49,946 nt of DNA from Geosporobacter sp040797825 (GCA_040797825.1 JBFNEZ010000010.1:1-49946), one strand, 5' to 3'. Positions 1-8,926 are shown, counted from the first letter of the stretch. Program-made: numbers and translations. Notes: generated by a model not told the origin, from the sequence alone.

Positions 1-69
1 GTATTTAGGCTTATAAAAAATGAACTTCGCCAACTAAGGGCAAAACTGAAAGAAGATTATTTTTTCTAG
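1..69 (+). CDS. C-terminal end of a truncated gene, unknown
   Basis: An open frame enters from the left edge and ends at a TAG at 67-69. The 22 visible residues are charged and probably helical, ending KLKEDYFF. Too little is visible for a family call. The frame is followed by an independent promoter, which suits the end of a gene. It could also be a chance open frame. Confidence 0.35.
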   Translation, partial: VFRLIKNELRQLRAKLKEDYFF

Positions 70-87
70 GACAGATAGAAGCTTATT

Positions 88-116
88 TTGACTCTTATTC
101 TGGATTATGATATCTT
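88..116 (+). promoter_or_regulatory. sigma-A type promoter of the DMT transporter
   Basis: TTGACT at 88-93 and TATCTT at 111-116 are separated by exactly 17 bases. The transporter start lies about 100 bases downstream, leaving an untranslated leader rich in G and T for which I recognise no riboswitch. Confidence 0.55.
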
Positions 117-224
117 ATTTCTATATATAAATATAGGTTTCTAAATAAAACGGAGGGGAGGGGCTGTATGCCTTCCCGAAAATGATCGTTTTTTCTTTGA
201 GAGACGAAAGGAGTTGGACATTCA

Positions 225-1136
225 TTGGGTAAACACAAAACCTTGTTTTTATTGGTATTATGCAATTTTTTCTGGGCGGGAAACTATGTGTTTGGTAAAT
301 ATGTGATTGCAGAAATGGCGCCACTTTGGATTACTTTTTCCAGATGGTTTGCTGCATCCTTCTTATTGATCCCCATTGCACATTTTATGGAAAAACCAGA
401 ATGGTCTAAAGTAAAAAAAGTATGGCCTACTTTGATAGTCATGGCTATTTTAGGGATTATCAGCTATAATATGCTTCTTTACTCAGCTTTAGATTATACG
501 TCTCCCACCAATGCTTCCTTAGTAAGTGCTTTAGCCCCAGGGGTCATGGTGATGTTTTCCTTTGTTTTCTTGAGAGAGAAAATCTCAAGGATACAAGGAA
601 TGGGAATTATGGTTTCACTTATTGGTGTTTTTATCATTGTAACTCGTGGGAATCTAACTCAACTTTTCCACACTGCGTATAACAAGGGTGACTTATTAAT
701 GGTAGTTGCAGTGTTGGTATGGACCATTTATTCGATTATGGGAAAAAGGCTTACAATACCCCCCATTACTGCTACAGCTGTGTCTGCTGTTTTTGCTACG
801 ATCATGATGGCACCTTTTGTCATTGCTCAAGGAATGGATTTAACAAAGCTCAGTCCCATTGCTATAACTGGAATTGTATATATGATTATTGGTCCTTCTG
901 TATGTTCTTTTATTTTCTGGAACACTTCGGTAAAAGAGATTGGTCCCAGCCGTGCGGGCATATTTTTAAATCTAATGCCTGCCTTTACAGCAATGATTAG
1001 CTGGGTTCTCGGTGAAAGAGTCACAGGTGCTCAGGTTGCAGGCGGAATATTTGTTTTCACAGGCGTATATCTGACTACGGGATTATTGGACAAGAGATTG
1101 GCAGAAAATCAAAATAAGTCTTTATCTATGGATTAA
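225..1136 (+). CDS. DMT-superfamily (EamA) transporter
   Basis: A 303-residue inner-membrane protein made almost entirely of hydrophobic helices, with two EamA repeats of about 140 residues each. That is the usual ten-helix, 300-residue form of drug/metabolite exporters. The N-terminal stretch with the FFWAGNYVFGKY motif and the second repeat around NLMPAFTAMISWVLGERVTG are typical of the family. The start is TTG at 225, preceded by AAAGGAG at 207-213. The substrate cannot be told from sequence. It is a monocistronic unit with its own promoter and a terminator at about 1141-1186. Confidence 0.9.
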   Translation: MGKHKTLFLLVLCNFFWAGNYVFGKYVIAEMAPLWITFSRWFAASFLLIPIAHFMEKPEWSKVKKVWPTLIVMAILGIISYNMLLYSALDYTSPTNASLVSALAPGVMVMFSFVFLREKISRIQGMGIMVSLIGVFIIVTRGNLTQLFHTAYNKGDLLMVVAVLVWTIYSIMGKRLTIPPITATAVSAVFATIMMAPFVIAQGMDLTKLSPIAITGIVYMIIGPSVCSFIFWNTSVKEIGPSRAGIFLNLMPAFTAMISWVLGERVTGAQVAGGIFVFTGVYLTTGLLDKRLAENQNKSLSMD

Positions 1137-1140
1137 ATGA

Positions 1141-1187
1141 AAAAACAGAAGTATTTTGACTTAAAGTTAAGAACTTCTGCTTTTTTA
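1141..1187 (+). terminator. rho-independent terminator after the DMT transporter
   Basis: ACAGAAGT and ACTTCTG form the outer stem, followed by a run of six T. An inner stretch CTTAAAGTTAAG is itself palindromic and can extend the hairpin. Confidence 0.65.
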
Positions 1188-1304
1188 TTCTCCATAAATT
1201 GAAAAAAGGAAATGCATAATAGGTAAAGAATGTTTAACATAAGGCTGTTTAAGTCTATGAGTATGCAGAAAGGATTTCATCTTACTAAACTAGGTGGTGG
1301 GAAA

Positions 1305-3248
1305 ATGGAAAAGGCAGTAGAGCACAGGTTTATAGAGCGCTATGAGATCCATAAAAGTCTTGTTGAGGAATCTCATAGAAGATCCGCAGCCTACGGCATA
1401 AAGAAAGACACCAAGGTGATTTCTGATGGATTTAAAGGAAAAGCCTTGGAAAGATTACTTCAGAGTAATGAAGAACTGCTGAGGATTGCTAGGCCCGTTA
1501 CAGAGGATTTATATAACTACGTGAAGGATACGGGTTTTTTTTTAGAGATTATAGATAAAAATGGCATCATACTCGATATCATTGGAGATGAAGATATTGA
1601 GAAAAAATCCCTGGATATGAACATGAGGGTCGGCACCGATATGGGCGAAAAGCGTGCTGGGACCAATGCCATTTCCTTAGCCCTGCAAGAAAATTGTCCC
1701 ATCCAATTAGTAGGAGAAGAACATTATTTGGAGATTTTTCACCAATTTACTTGCTCAGCTGCAGTGGTTCATGATAAAGAAGGAAAGGTTCTTGGGTGTA
1801 TCAATCTTACAGGGTGGTCCCTTAGAGTACATAAGCATACCTTAGCCCTCGTAGTAGCTGCGGTAAGATCCATTGAAAATCAAATCAAGGTAAATCTACA
1901 ACAGAATGAGCTAATAGAGGCCTATAACTCTATCAATGCCATAATGAATTCCCTAGATATTGGTATTTTAGCAGTGGATGTAAATGGACATATCAAGCTT
2001 ATCAATTATCAAGCATGTAAGATGATGAAAATATATAAAGAGGAAGCCATTGGAAAAAGTATTTTTCAATGGATAGTCGGAGGTTTGGAACTAAAGAAGC
2101 TTTTAAAAAAGGGTGAGACCTTAGAAAATAAAGAAATCAGCATTGTTTTTAAGGACTATGAGAAAAAATTTCTTTTAACTACCAATCGAACCTTTGATAA
2201 ATATGGTAAGATATCGGGAAACATCATTATTCTTAAGGATATTAAAACGGTTTTTAAACTGGTGAATCAATACGTGGGAATGACGGCCAAATATGATTTT
2301 GACATGATCATTGGAGAGAGTCCTCAAATACTGCAAGTAAAGGAGTACGCAAAAAAGGTATCCAAGAGCCCATCCACCATACTTATTCAAGGAGAAAGCG
2401 GTACGGGAAAAGAACTATTGGCTCAGGCTATCCATAACAACAGTGAAAGGGTCCACAATAGCTTTGTAGCTTTAAATTGTGGAGCTATCCCCAATAGCCT
2501 CATCGAAAGCGAACTTTTTGGATATGTGGAGGGTGCTTTTACAGGAGCCCGAAAAGGGGGCTATTCGGGAAAGCTGGCTCTGGCTGATAAAGGAACCTTG
2601 TTTTTAGATGAAATAGGAGAAATGCCTCTTCATATGCAGGTTCATTTTCTGCAGTTCCTTCAAGAAGGAAAGATTACAAGACTGGGAGACAATAAGGCCA
2701 TTTCCCTAGATGTCAAAATCATTGCTGCAACCAATCGAGATTTAAAGGAAGAAGTGAAAAAGGGCCGATTCCGTGAGGATCTATATTACCGATTGAGTGT
2801 TATTCCTATTTATTTGCCTCCCTTGCGTGAAAGGCAGGGAGATATTGGTATGCTGATGGATTACTTTTTGAAAAACAAGGCGATTTCTCTAGGAAAGGCA
2901 ATACCTACTATTAAAAATGAGCTGCTCAATAAACTGCTGGCATACCATTGGCCGGGAAATATTAGAGAACTGGAAAACTGTATCGAGAATATTGTAAACT
3001 TTGATGGAGAAATGTCTTTTAGTATAGAGGGAGAAACTACAGACATAGACAGGCCACAGCAAAAAAAAGATAGAAAAGATAGAGGAGAGAAAGTAAAAAT
3101 AAAATCTCTTTCAGATTGTGAGAAAGAGGCTATTGAAGCTTGTCTTCAACACTGTGGATACAACTATTCCGCAGCTGCTAAATTCCTTGGTATTACAAGG
3201 GCAACCCTCTATGCCAAGGTAAAAAAATATCAGATTAGAAGTGTATAG
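1305..3248 (+). CDS. sigma-54 dependent enhancer-binding regulator (GAF-PAS-AAA-Fis)
   Basis: A transcription activator that hydrolyses ATP to open sigma-54 promoters. The start chosen is ATG at 1305, because AGGTGG lies just upstream (1292-1297). An earlier in-frame ATG at 1230 has no good site. The 647-residue protein has an N-terminal GAF-like sensor with the GTNAISLAL signature of AcoR-type regulators, then a PAS domain. The central AAA+ domain carries Walker A GESGTGKE, the sigma-54 contact loop GAFTGA, Walker B TLFLDEIGE and the arginine-finger region FREDLYYRL. It ends in a Fis-type helix-turn-helix (YNYSAAAKFLGITRATLY). The next gene, an alcohol dehydrogenase, has a textbook -24/-12 promoter and is the likely target. 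The ligand, perhaps an alcohol, aldehyde or ketone, is inferred from context only. Confidence 0.95.
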   Translation: MEKAVEHRFIERYEIHKSLVEESHRRSAAYGIKKDTKVISDGFKGKALERLLQSNEELLRIARPVTEDLYNYVKDTGFFLEIIDKNGIILDIIGDEDIEKKSLDMNMRVGTDMGEKRAGTNAISLALQENCPIQLVGEEHYLEIFHQFTCSAAVVHDKEGKVLGCINLTGWSLRVHKHTLALVVAAVRSIENQIKVNLQQNELIEAYNSINAIMNSLDIGILAVDVNGHIKLINYQACKMMKIYKEEAIGKSIFQWIVGGLELKKLLKKGETLENKEISIVFKDYEKKFLLTTNRTFDKYGKISGNIIILKDIKTVFKLVNQYVGMTAKYDFDMIIGESPQILQVKEYAKKVSKSPSTILIQGESGTGKELLAQAIHNNSERVHNSFVALNCGAIPNSLIESELFGYVEGAFTGARKGGYSGKLALADKGTLFLDEIGEMPLHMQVHFLQFLQEGKITRLGDNKAISLDVKIIAATNRDLKEEVKKGRFREDLYYRLSVIPIYLPPLRERQGDIGMLMDYFLKNKAISLGKAIPTIKNELLNKLLAYHWPGNIRELENCIENIVNFDGEMSFSIEGETTDIDRPQQKKDRKDRGEKVKIKSLSDCEKEAIEACLQHCGYNYSAAAKFLGITRATLYAKVKKYQIRSV

Positions 3249-3250
3249 AA

Positions 3251-3267
3251 TTTAAACAGTGCTTAAA
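3251..3267. promoter_or_regulatory. candidate upstream activating site for the sigma-54 regulator
   Basis: TTTAAACAGTGCTTAAA is a 17-base imperfect palindrome with three mismatched pairs. It lies about 105-120 bases before the -24 element, the usual distance for an enhancer site. A half-like copy (TTTTTAAACAG) occurs at 3301-3311. That it is the binding site is an inference. Confidence 0.3.
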
Positions 3268-3370
3268 AATTAGACAGAGATGCAAAAAAGATGTGTATAA
3301 TTTTTAAACAGAATTGTATTGATCAGTAGATAGCCTATTGCCAATTGGAGAAAATAAAGGGGTGTAGAAC

Positions 3371-3387
3371 TTGGCATCATTGTTGCT
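3371..3387 (+). promoter_or_regulatory. sigma-54 (-24/-12) promoter of the alcohol dehydrogenase
   Basis: TTGGCATCATTGTTGCT matches the consensus YTGGCACGRNNNTTGCW at nearly every position. It keeps the invariant GG at 3373-3374 and GC at 3385-3386 with exactly 10 bases between them. The dehydrogenase start is 37 bases downstream. Confidence 0.88.
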
Positions 3388-3423
3388 TTATAATGTGATA
3401 AATAAATGTCAAGGAGTGATATT

Positions 3424-4578
3424 ATGTTGCAATCTAGAAGAATGTATCTACCACCCCTCGCTTTGTTAGGACCAGGATGCGTAAAGGAAATTGGACCAGA
3501 AATAAAAAAACTGAAAGTAGGGAAAGCACTTGTCGTAACAGACAAGGTACTTTTAGACCTGGGTGTTGCCCAACAGGTACTGAATATTTTGGACGAAAGC
3601 CGCATCAACTATGTAGTATTTTCAGATGTAAAGCCAAATCCAACTACTCAAAATGTATACGATGGGCTGGCAGTATTAAAAGAAAACAGTTGTGATTTTG
3701 TTCTTTCTATTGGTGGAGGTTCTCCACAGGATTGTGCCAAAGGAATATCAGTCCTTGCTGCAAATCCTGGAGATCTCAAAGACTATGAAGGTGTCAATAA
3801 AACAGAAAATAAAGGTTTGCCTATTGTAGCCATCAATACCACTGCAGGGACAGCCAGTGAAGCAACCATCAACTATGTAATTACCGATGAGGAAAGAAAA
3901 GTAAAAATGGTGTTGGTAGATACCAACAGCTTGGCGGCTATCGCAGTAAATGATCCAGAGCTGATGGTGAAAATGCCTAAGGCACTGACTGCAGCCACCG
4001 GGATGGATGCCTTAACCCATGCCGTAGAAGGATACTTGACCCTAGGAGCTTCTGTTTTAACAGATGCATTGAATCTAGAGTCTATTCGAATCATTGCATC
4101 TAGTTTAAGAGATGCAGTGAATGACGGAGAAGACTTAGAAGCCCGAAGCAAGATGGCCTATGGACAATACATCACAGGGATGGCTTTTAGCAACTGCGGT
4201 TTGGGAATCGTTCACTCCATGGCCCACCAATTAGGTGGACTCTACGACCTGCCCCATGGGGTTTGTAATGCCATATTGCTGCCCTATGTAGTAAAGTACA
4301 ATGCTTCTGCTGTTGGAGATAAATTGAGAAATGTGGCCATTGCTATGGGAGAAAATGTAGATGGATTATCCACAGAAGAAGCGAATGCCGTTGCCATCGA
4401 AGCCATTGAGAAGTTATCAAAGGATGTAGGCATACCAGCAGGTTTGGCGGAACTAGGTGTAACAGAGGATGCACTTCCAAAGATGGCAGATATGGCTCTT
4501 GCCGATGCTTGTACCCCGGGGAATCCAAAACCTCCTACCAAAGAAGATATCATTGCTATCTATAAGGAGGCTCTATAA
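3424..4578 (+). CDS. iron-containing alcohol dehydrogenase
   Basis: A 384-residue NAD(P)H-linked dehydrogenase of the group III (iron-activated) family, which interconverts alcohols and aldehydes or ketones in the cytoplasm. The GGGSPQDCAKG nucleotide loop is present. So are the metal ligands in GMDALTHAVEGYL (Asp, His) and in HSMAHQLGGLYDLPHG (two His). Length and spacing are those of butanol or 1,3-propanediol dehydrogenases. The start is ATG at 3424, because AAGGAG at 3411-3416 sits seven bases before it. An ATG at 3406 overlaps that site. Transcription should depend on sigma-54 and on the regulator encoded just upstream. The exact substrate cannot be assigned. Confidence 0.95.
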   Translation: MLQSRRMYLPPLALLGPGCVKEIGPEIKKLKVGKALVVTDKVLLDLGVAQQVLNILDESRINYVVFSDVKPNPTTQNVYDGLAVLKENSCDFVLSIGGGSPQDCAKGISVLAANPGDLKDYEGVNKTENKGLPIVAINTTAGTASEATINYVITDEERKVKMVLVDTNSLAAIAVNDPELMVKMPKALTAATGMDALTHAVEGYLTLGASVLTDALNLESIRIIASSLRDAVNDGEDLEARSKMAYGQYITGMAFSNCGLGIVHSMAHQLGGLYDLPHGVCNAILLPYVVKYNASAVGDKLRNVAIAMGENVDGLSTEEANAVAIEAIEKLSKDVGIPAGLAELGVTEDALPKMADMALADACTPGNPKPPTKEDIIAIYKEAL

Positions 4579-4585
4579 AATATTT

Positions 4586-4632
4586 TTTCAAAAAAACAAT
4601 CCCTTCTTTCAAAGAAGGGATTGTTTTTTTGA
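4586..4632. terminator. bidirectional terminator between dehydrogenase and ppGpp synthetase
   Basis: ACAATCCCTTCTTT and AAAGAAGGGATTGT form a long perfect stem. There is a T run on the right side and an A run on the left, so the hairpin can end transcription from both convergent genes. Confidence 0.85.
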
Positions 4633-4642
4633 AATGTTTTCC

Positions 4643-5272
4643 TTAGTCTTTATACTGTTCCAGTTCATCTTTAATGGACAGCATTTTTTTATCCAAATGA
4701 CATACCATGTCAGCACATTCCTTTAATTGATCCGTTATTTCCGATGGAACATGCTTATGAAACTTATAAAAGATTTTATGTTCCAAACTAGCCCAAAAAT
4801 CCATAGCGATGGTACGTATTTGTACCTCTACCTTTATATCTTCAACCTTATCCGATAAAAATACAGGAATCTCCACAGTAAGATGAAGACTTTGATATCC
4901 ATTGGGTTTTGGATCTTGAATATAATCCTTTACCAAGAGAATTTTTATGTCATGATGATTGCATAGTAAATCATAGATAGAATAGATATCAGAGGTAAAG
5001 GAACAGATAATCCGTATGCCAGCGATATCGTGAATATGCTCCTTAGCATTTTCTAAGGAGACTTCATAGCCCTTTCGCTGCAGCTTGTCCATGATGCTTT
5101 CTGGAGTTTTTACCCTAGATTTGATATGTTCAATAGGATTGTGCATGTGAATGAATTGAAATTCTTCATTGAGTATATTTAATTTTGTTGCAATCTCCTT
5201 CAATGCAAATCTATAAATCAATAAAAGATTCTTCCATTCGTGGATATCATTTGGCATTACAATATGCTCCAA
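4643..5272 (-). CDS. small alarmone synthetase, RelQ/YjbM type
   Basis: A 209-residue stand-alone (p)ppGpp synthetase of the RelA/SpoT synthetase fold, without the hydrolase, TGS or ACT domains of the long enzymes. Diagnostic motifs are RVKTPESIMDKLQRKGYE, HDIAGIRIICSF, the KPNGYQSLHLTV substrate loop and VEVQIRTIAMDFWASLEH. These proteins transfer pyrophosphate from ATP to GTP or GDP and raise ppGpp in response to transcription rather than ribosome stalling. The start is probably TTG at 5272, ten bases after AAGGAG. The next ATG (codon 6) is too far from that site. It is monocistronic and convergent with the dehydrogenase. Confidence 0.9.
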   Translation of the reverse strand: MEHIVMPNDIHEWKNLLLIYRFALKEIATKLNILNEEFQFIHMHNPIEHIKSRVKTPESIMDKLQRKGYEVSLENAKEHIHDIAGIRIICSFTSDIYSIYDLLCNHHDIKILLVKDYIQDPKPNGYQSLHLTVEIPVFLSDKVEDIKVEVQIRTIAMDFWASLEHKIFYKFHKHVPSEITDQLKECADMVCHLDKKMLSIKDELEQYKD

Positions 5273-5430
5273 GTTGAAATCACTCCTTAAGGTTTGCCAA
5301 GAATAAATAGGGTACTACTGCCCATTTTAATATAAAAACATTTCTATGAAAAGGCTTTAAAAGAATATTTACTATGTAAATAGGAGAAACATAGGATTTA
5401 TCCTCATGATTGAATATAGTCAGATTGTGG

Positions 5431-5436
5431 TATACT
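5431..5436 (+). promoter_or_regulatory. extended -10 promoter of the aminopeptidase
   Basis: TGG-TATACT gives a TGN extended -10 element at 5428-5436, about 46 bases before the start codon. A TTGAAT at 5410-5415 is spaced 15 bases, too short for an ideal -35. The 5273-5430 stretch otherwise holds only the divergent synthetase upstream region. Confidence 0.4.
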
Positions 5437-5482
5437 TTATTCACGAGATAAAAATAGAATATTTGGGAGAGAGGTTTGAAAA

Positions 5483-6712
5483 ATGGATGATAAAATGCTG
5501 GAAAAGTATGGACGGATATTGATCAAAACAGGAATCAACATTCAACCCAATCAAATACTAGTCATACATTCACCTATCGAATGTGCTTCCTTTACTAGGC
5601 TGGTTGCTCAGATTGCCTATCAAGAGGGTGCAAAGGATGTGGTTATAAATTGGAAGGATGAGTTGTTTTCAAAAATTCGATACATAAATGCTCCTGAGGA
5701 AGTTTTTGATGGGTTTCCCCATTGGCAAAAAGAGTTCTATTTATCCTATGTACGAGAAGGGGCAGCATTTTTAACCATCGCTGCTTCAGATCCTGAGTTA
5801 TTGAGAGATGTAGACCCCGAACGAATTGCCAGGGCTCAAAAAGCTAGCAGTCATGGGTTAAGAGAATATCGAGAAAGCTTGATGGGGAATAAAAATGTTT
5901 GGTGTGTGGCATCTATCCCTACGAAGGCTTGGGCTAAGAAGGTTTTTCCTAAGCTAAATGAGGACGAAGCTATTGAAAAGCTGTGGGAAGCTATTTTTAA
6001 AACCGTCAGGGTAGATGCCCAAGATCCTATTGCAGCTTGGGACGAACACAAGGCTAGACTGAAGGAACGAATGGAACGATTAAATGAGAGAGCCTTTAAA
6101 TACCTCCATTTTAAAAATGAACTAGGTACAGATTTAAAGCTAGAATTGCCTGAAGGGCATCTATGGCTTGGCGGTTCTGAGGCTACCCCAGAAGGAATTG
6201 AATTTATTGCGAATCTCCCAACGGAGGAAGTATTTACCTTACCCCAAAAGACAGGGGTACATGGCAGGGTTGTGAGCGCAATGCCCTTAAACTACAATGG
6301 AAATCTTGTTGAAGATTTTTCTTTAACCTTTAAAGATGGAAAGGTAATTGATTTTTCAGCAAGAAAGGGTTATGATACATTGAAAAAGCTCTTAGAAACC
6401 GACGAAGGCTCCTGCTATTTGGGAGAAGTAGCCTTAGTTCCCTATGATTCTCCTATTTCTAGAATGAATATATTATTTTACAATACCCTATTTGATGAAA
6501 ATGCATCCTGTCATTTGGCCTTGGGGAAGGCATATCCTGTATGCATTAAGAATAGCGAAAACATGAAAAAAGAAGAACTTGAAAGCTTAGGCATGAATGA
6601 TTCTCTTATCCACGAGGATTTTATGATAGGAACAGCGGATTTGGAGATTATGGGAATTACTGCGGAAGGAGAGGAGATCCCTGTGTTTCACAAAGGAAAT
6701 TTTGCTTTCTGA
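5483..6712 (+). CDS. M29 family metallo-aminopeptidase (AmpS/PepS type)
   Basis: A 409-residue cytoplasmic two-metal aminopeptidase that removes N-terminal residues from peptides. Family landmarks are the N-terminal DDKMLEKYGRILIKTGINIQ. Then come the metal-ligand regions EATPEGIEF, GSCYLGEVALV (Glu), LFDENASCHLALG (His) and IHEDFMIGTADLEI (His, Asp) in the usual order. Length matches AmpS, AmpT and PepS. The start is ATG at 5483 behind GAGAGG. It stands alone, ending before the shared terminator at 6770-6796. Confidence 0.95.
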   Translation: MDDKMLEKYGRILIKTGINIQPNQILVIHSPIECASFTRLVAQIAYQEGAKDVVINWKDELFSKIRYINAPEEVFDGFPHWQKEFYLSYVREGAAFLTIAASDPELLRDVDPERIARAQKASSHGLREYRESLMGNKNVWCVASIPTKAWAKKVFPKLNEDEAIEKLWEAIFKTVRVDAQDPIAAWDEHKARLKERMERLNERAFKYLHFKNELGTDLKLELPEGHLWLGGSEATPEGIEFIANLPTEEVFTLPQKTGVHGRVVSAMPLNYNGNLVEDFSLTFKDGKVIDFSARKGYDTLKKLLETDEGSCYLGEVALVPYDSPISRMNILFYNTLFDENASCHLALGKAYPVCIKNSENMKKEELESLGMNDSLIHEDFMIGTADLEIMGITAEGEEIPVFHKGNFAF

Positions 6713-6769
6713 AGATGGGGAGAAAAGCCATGATAGAAAATCAATCTCCATAGAAAAAATTCAAATATA

Positions 6770-6796
6770 AAAGCCCTGATACACTCAGGGCTTTTT
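6770..6796. terminator. bidirectional terminator between aminopeptidase and csp
   Basis: AAAAGCCCTGA and TCAGGGCTTTT form a hairpin flanked by A on one side and T on the other. It serves both convergent genes. Confidence 0.85.
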
Positions 6797-6833
6797 CGTA
6801 GTCTACATATATAAAATATTAATCGATATTCTA

Positions 6834-7034
6834 TTATATTTTAGCTACATTAGCAGCTTGGAAGCCACGATCTCCTTTTACTACTTCGAACTCAACTTTT
6901 TGTCCTTCTTCAAGTGACTTATAGCCATCACCTTGAATTGCTGAGAAATGTACGAAAACGTCATCTCCGCCATCTACAGTGATGAATCCAAACCCTTTTT
7001 CGCTGTTAAACCATTTTACAATACCTGTTTTCAT
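6834..7034 (-). CDS. cold-shock protein (CspA family)
   Basis: A 66-residue single OB-fold RNA chaperone. Both nucleic acid binding motifs are intact: RNP1 KGFGFI and RNP2 VFVHF. The opening MKTGIVKWFNSEKG is the family hallmark. GGAGG lies eight or nine bases before ATG. The leader is about 50 bases, with TTGACA at 7106-7111 and a weak TAGGCT at 7083-7088 spaced 17 bases on the minus strand. It is probably constitutive or growth-phase controlled. I see no long cold-box leader. Confidence 0.97.
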   Translation of the reverse strand: MKTGIVKWFNSEKGFGFITVDGGDDVFVHFSAIQGDGYKSLEEGQKVEFEVVKGDRGFQAANVAKI

Positions 7035-7082
7035 TAAAGAAAAACCTCCAAAAATTTGTATTTGTAACTATGTTACACTGTA

Positions 7083-7111
7083 AGCCTATCATGAAAAACT
7101 ATTATTGTCAA
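7083..7111 (-). promoter_or_regulatory. promoter of the cold-shock gene
   Basis: On the minus strand TTGACA (7111-7106), a 17-base spacer, then TAGGCT (7088-7083). The -35 is perfect and the -10 is weak. The rest of 7112-7325 shows no supportable gene; an open frame there is rejected below. Confidence 0.45.
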
Positions 7112-7325
7112 ATAGAATTCATGAAAAAAATAAACTTATATGCTAAAAGTACTATTGACATAATCTTCTCTATTTATTCAATCTTATATAAAAAATATTA
7201 CAAAGATTGGCTTTCCATATTTTGTGAAAATATCGACAGATTACATTACTTACGTTATGATAGGAATAGAGACTTTTAAGATAGCGTGAATATGAAATAA
7301 GGGAATAGCATAAGGGGTGTTTGGT

Positions 7326-8102
7326 TTGCATTCAGTTTTTCTACAGGAAAATGAGTTTGTTCAGACAGAACGAGTAAGAATAGGTGAAATACCTTGTCTA
7401 AGGATGAGGCCCAAGGGCGTGGAAATAAATTTGCCTACGGTAGTGTACTATCATGGGTGGAGTTCTAACAAAGAGTATCAGAGATTTAAAGGAATGACAT
7501 TAGCCAGTTTTGGCTATCAAGTCCTTGTTCCTGATGCTATCCACCATGGGGAGAGAGATCCAATCCCCTATAGGGATGCTCAAGCCATGGAACAGTATTT
7601 CTGGAGAGTAGTTCTTCAAAATGTTGAGGAATCAAAGGGACTCATTGAGGAAATTATCAATACACATAATGGAGATCCCAATCGGATAGGCGTTATGGGC
7701 AATTCCATGGGAGGTTTCAGTGCTGCTGGTGTATTTATTCAAAATGAAAACATAAGGTGCATGGTAAATTTTAACGGTTCCTGCGCTTGGATGAAGGCAG
7801 AAGAGATATTTAGAAAAACCAAAGGAATTTCAGAATCATCTGCAGAGCGAGGCATGGATCTTTCAGCCTATGATCCAATGGCCAATAAGACACGCCTTAG
7901 AGGCAGACCAATCCTTATGCTTCATGGAGACAGCGATACTTCTGTTCCTATTGATAGTCAGAGATTATTTTATTTTGAAGTAGAAGGGTTGTATAAAGAA
8001 ACTCCTGAAAAATTAAAATTTTTAGAAATTCCAAGGATGGATCATTATATTAGTACGGGTATGCTGGAAGAAGCTATTCTGTGGTTGGAAAAATATCTGT
8101 AA
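7326..8102 (+). CDS. alpha/beta hydrolase (dienelactone hydrolase/prolyl-peptidase-like)
   Basis: A 258-residue serine hydrolase. The nucleophile elbow is GNSMGG, the acid lies in LHGDSDTSVPI and the histidine in MDHYIS, in the order Ser-Asp-His of the fold. A conserved YHGWSSNKEYQ oxyanion region is present near residue 45. TTG at 7326 is the likelier start, six bases behind AGGGGTG. A GTG at 7317 lies inside that site. It resembles YtmA/YitV-type esterases of unknown substrate. The next gene follows about 40 bases later on the same strand, so the two may be co-transcribed. Confidence 0.85.
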   Translation: MHSVFLQENEFVQTERVRIGEIPCLRMRPKGVEINLPTVVYYHGWSSNKEYQRFKGMTLASFGYQVLVPDAIHHGERDPIPYRDAQAMEQYFWRVVLQNVEESKGLIEEIINTHNGDPNRIGVMGNSMGGFSAAGVFIQNENIRCMVNFNGSCAWMKAEEIFRKTKGISESSAERGMDLSAYDPMANKTRLRGRPILMLHGDSDTSVPIDSQRLFYFEVEGLYKETPEKLKFLEIPRMDHYISTGMLEEAILWLEKYL

Positions 8103-8144
8103 TGGATTCTGTTGCAGCCTTATTTTATGAAGGAGGAGCATTTT

Positions 8145-8822
8145 GTGAAAACTGTTGGAGTACGTATTGTCAAATTATTCGTAGGACTATTTTTATTTGC
8201 CGTTGGAATTGTAATGACTATTAATGGGAATTTAGGGCTTGCACCCTGGGATACGTTTCACCAAGGCTTAGCCAATATTACAGGATTGACGATTGGTCGT
8301 GTGAATATTATTGTGGGATCGATTATTGTACTGTTCAACTGTCTTTTAGGGGAAAGAATAGGCTGGGGAACCCTGTCGAATATGATCTTCATTGGAATCT
8401 TCATGGATCTGCTTATGCTCAATAATCTAATTCCCATTGCCCAAGGTCTTCTGTCAGGACTTATCATGATGTGTTCAGGCATGTTTATCATTGGAATAGG
8501 CAGCTGCTTTTATATGCGGGCAGGGTTTGGATCTGGGCCCCGAGATGGGTTAATGGTGGCATTAACGAAGAAAACCCATAAGCCTGTTGGGTTGGTGAGA
8601 AGTTCTATTGAAATCATGGTGCTTTTTGCAGGATATCTGCTGGGCGGGACCCTAGGGGTAGGCACCTTGGTAGCTGCATTGGGAATAGGTTATTTTGTAC
8701 AGCTTGCCTTTAAAGTACTCAAATTTGATGTAAAAAGCGTCCATCATCGCTTTATTGATGAAGACATCAAGGAGCTTCGCAGGATGCTATCAAAAACTGT
8801 TAAAAGTGCAGAAGAGAATTAA
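8145..8822 (+). CDS. YczE/YyaS-type integral membrane protein
   Basis: A 225-residue protein with about five hydrophobic helices and a charged C-terminal tail. The NGNLGLAPWDTFHQGL and GFGSGPRDGLMVALTK segments are the two repeated family signatures (glycine-rich, then Pro-Trp-Asp or Pro-Arg-Asp). The start is GTG at 8145, eight bases after AAGGAGG. Earlier in-frame codons precede that site. The function of the family is unknown. Bacillus YczE has been linked to lipopeptide production, a weak hint given the biosynthetic operon that follows. Confidence 0.85.
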   Translation: MKTVGVRIVKLFVGLFLFAVGIVMTINGNLGLAPWDTFHQGLANITGLTIGRVNIIVGSIIVLFNCLLGERIGWGTLSNMIFIGIFMDLLMLNNLIPIAQGLLSGLIMMCSGMFIIGIGSCFYMRAGFGSGPRDGLMVALTKKTHKPVGLVRSSIEIMVLFAGYLLGGTLGVGTLVAALGIGYFVQLAFKVLKFDVKSVHHRFIDEDIKELRRMLSKTVKSAEEN

Positions 8823-8828
8823 AGGGAT

Positions 8829-8860
8829 ACTTGCTCTCTAGAAAGGGCAAGTGTTTTTAT
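8829..8860 (+). terminator. terminator after the YczE-type gene
   Basis: ACTTGC at 8829-8834 and GCAAGT at 8847-8852 close a stem that extends inward, followed by GTTTTTATTTTT. Confidence 0.8.
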
Positions 8861-8926
8861 TTTTCTATAAAAAGGAAAAAACAAGTAAATTTACCTACTG
8901 AGTTTACAGAAAAAAATGACGAAAAC

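Noticed and set aside
121..324. 67-residue minus-strand frame at the left end
   Set aside because: It overlaps the leader and start of the DMT transporter in antisense, with no RBS or family resemblance.
7070..7279. 69-residue open frame between csp and the hydrolase
   Set aside because: It overlaps the csp promoter region, has no RBS and has random-looking composition.
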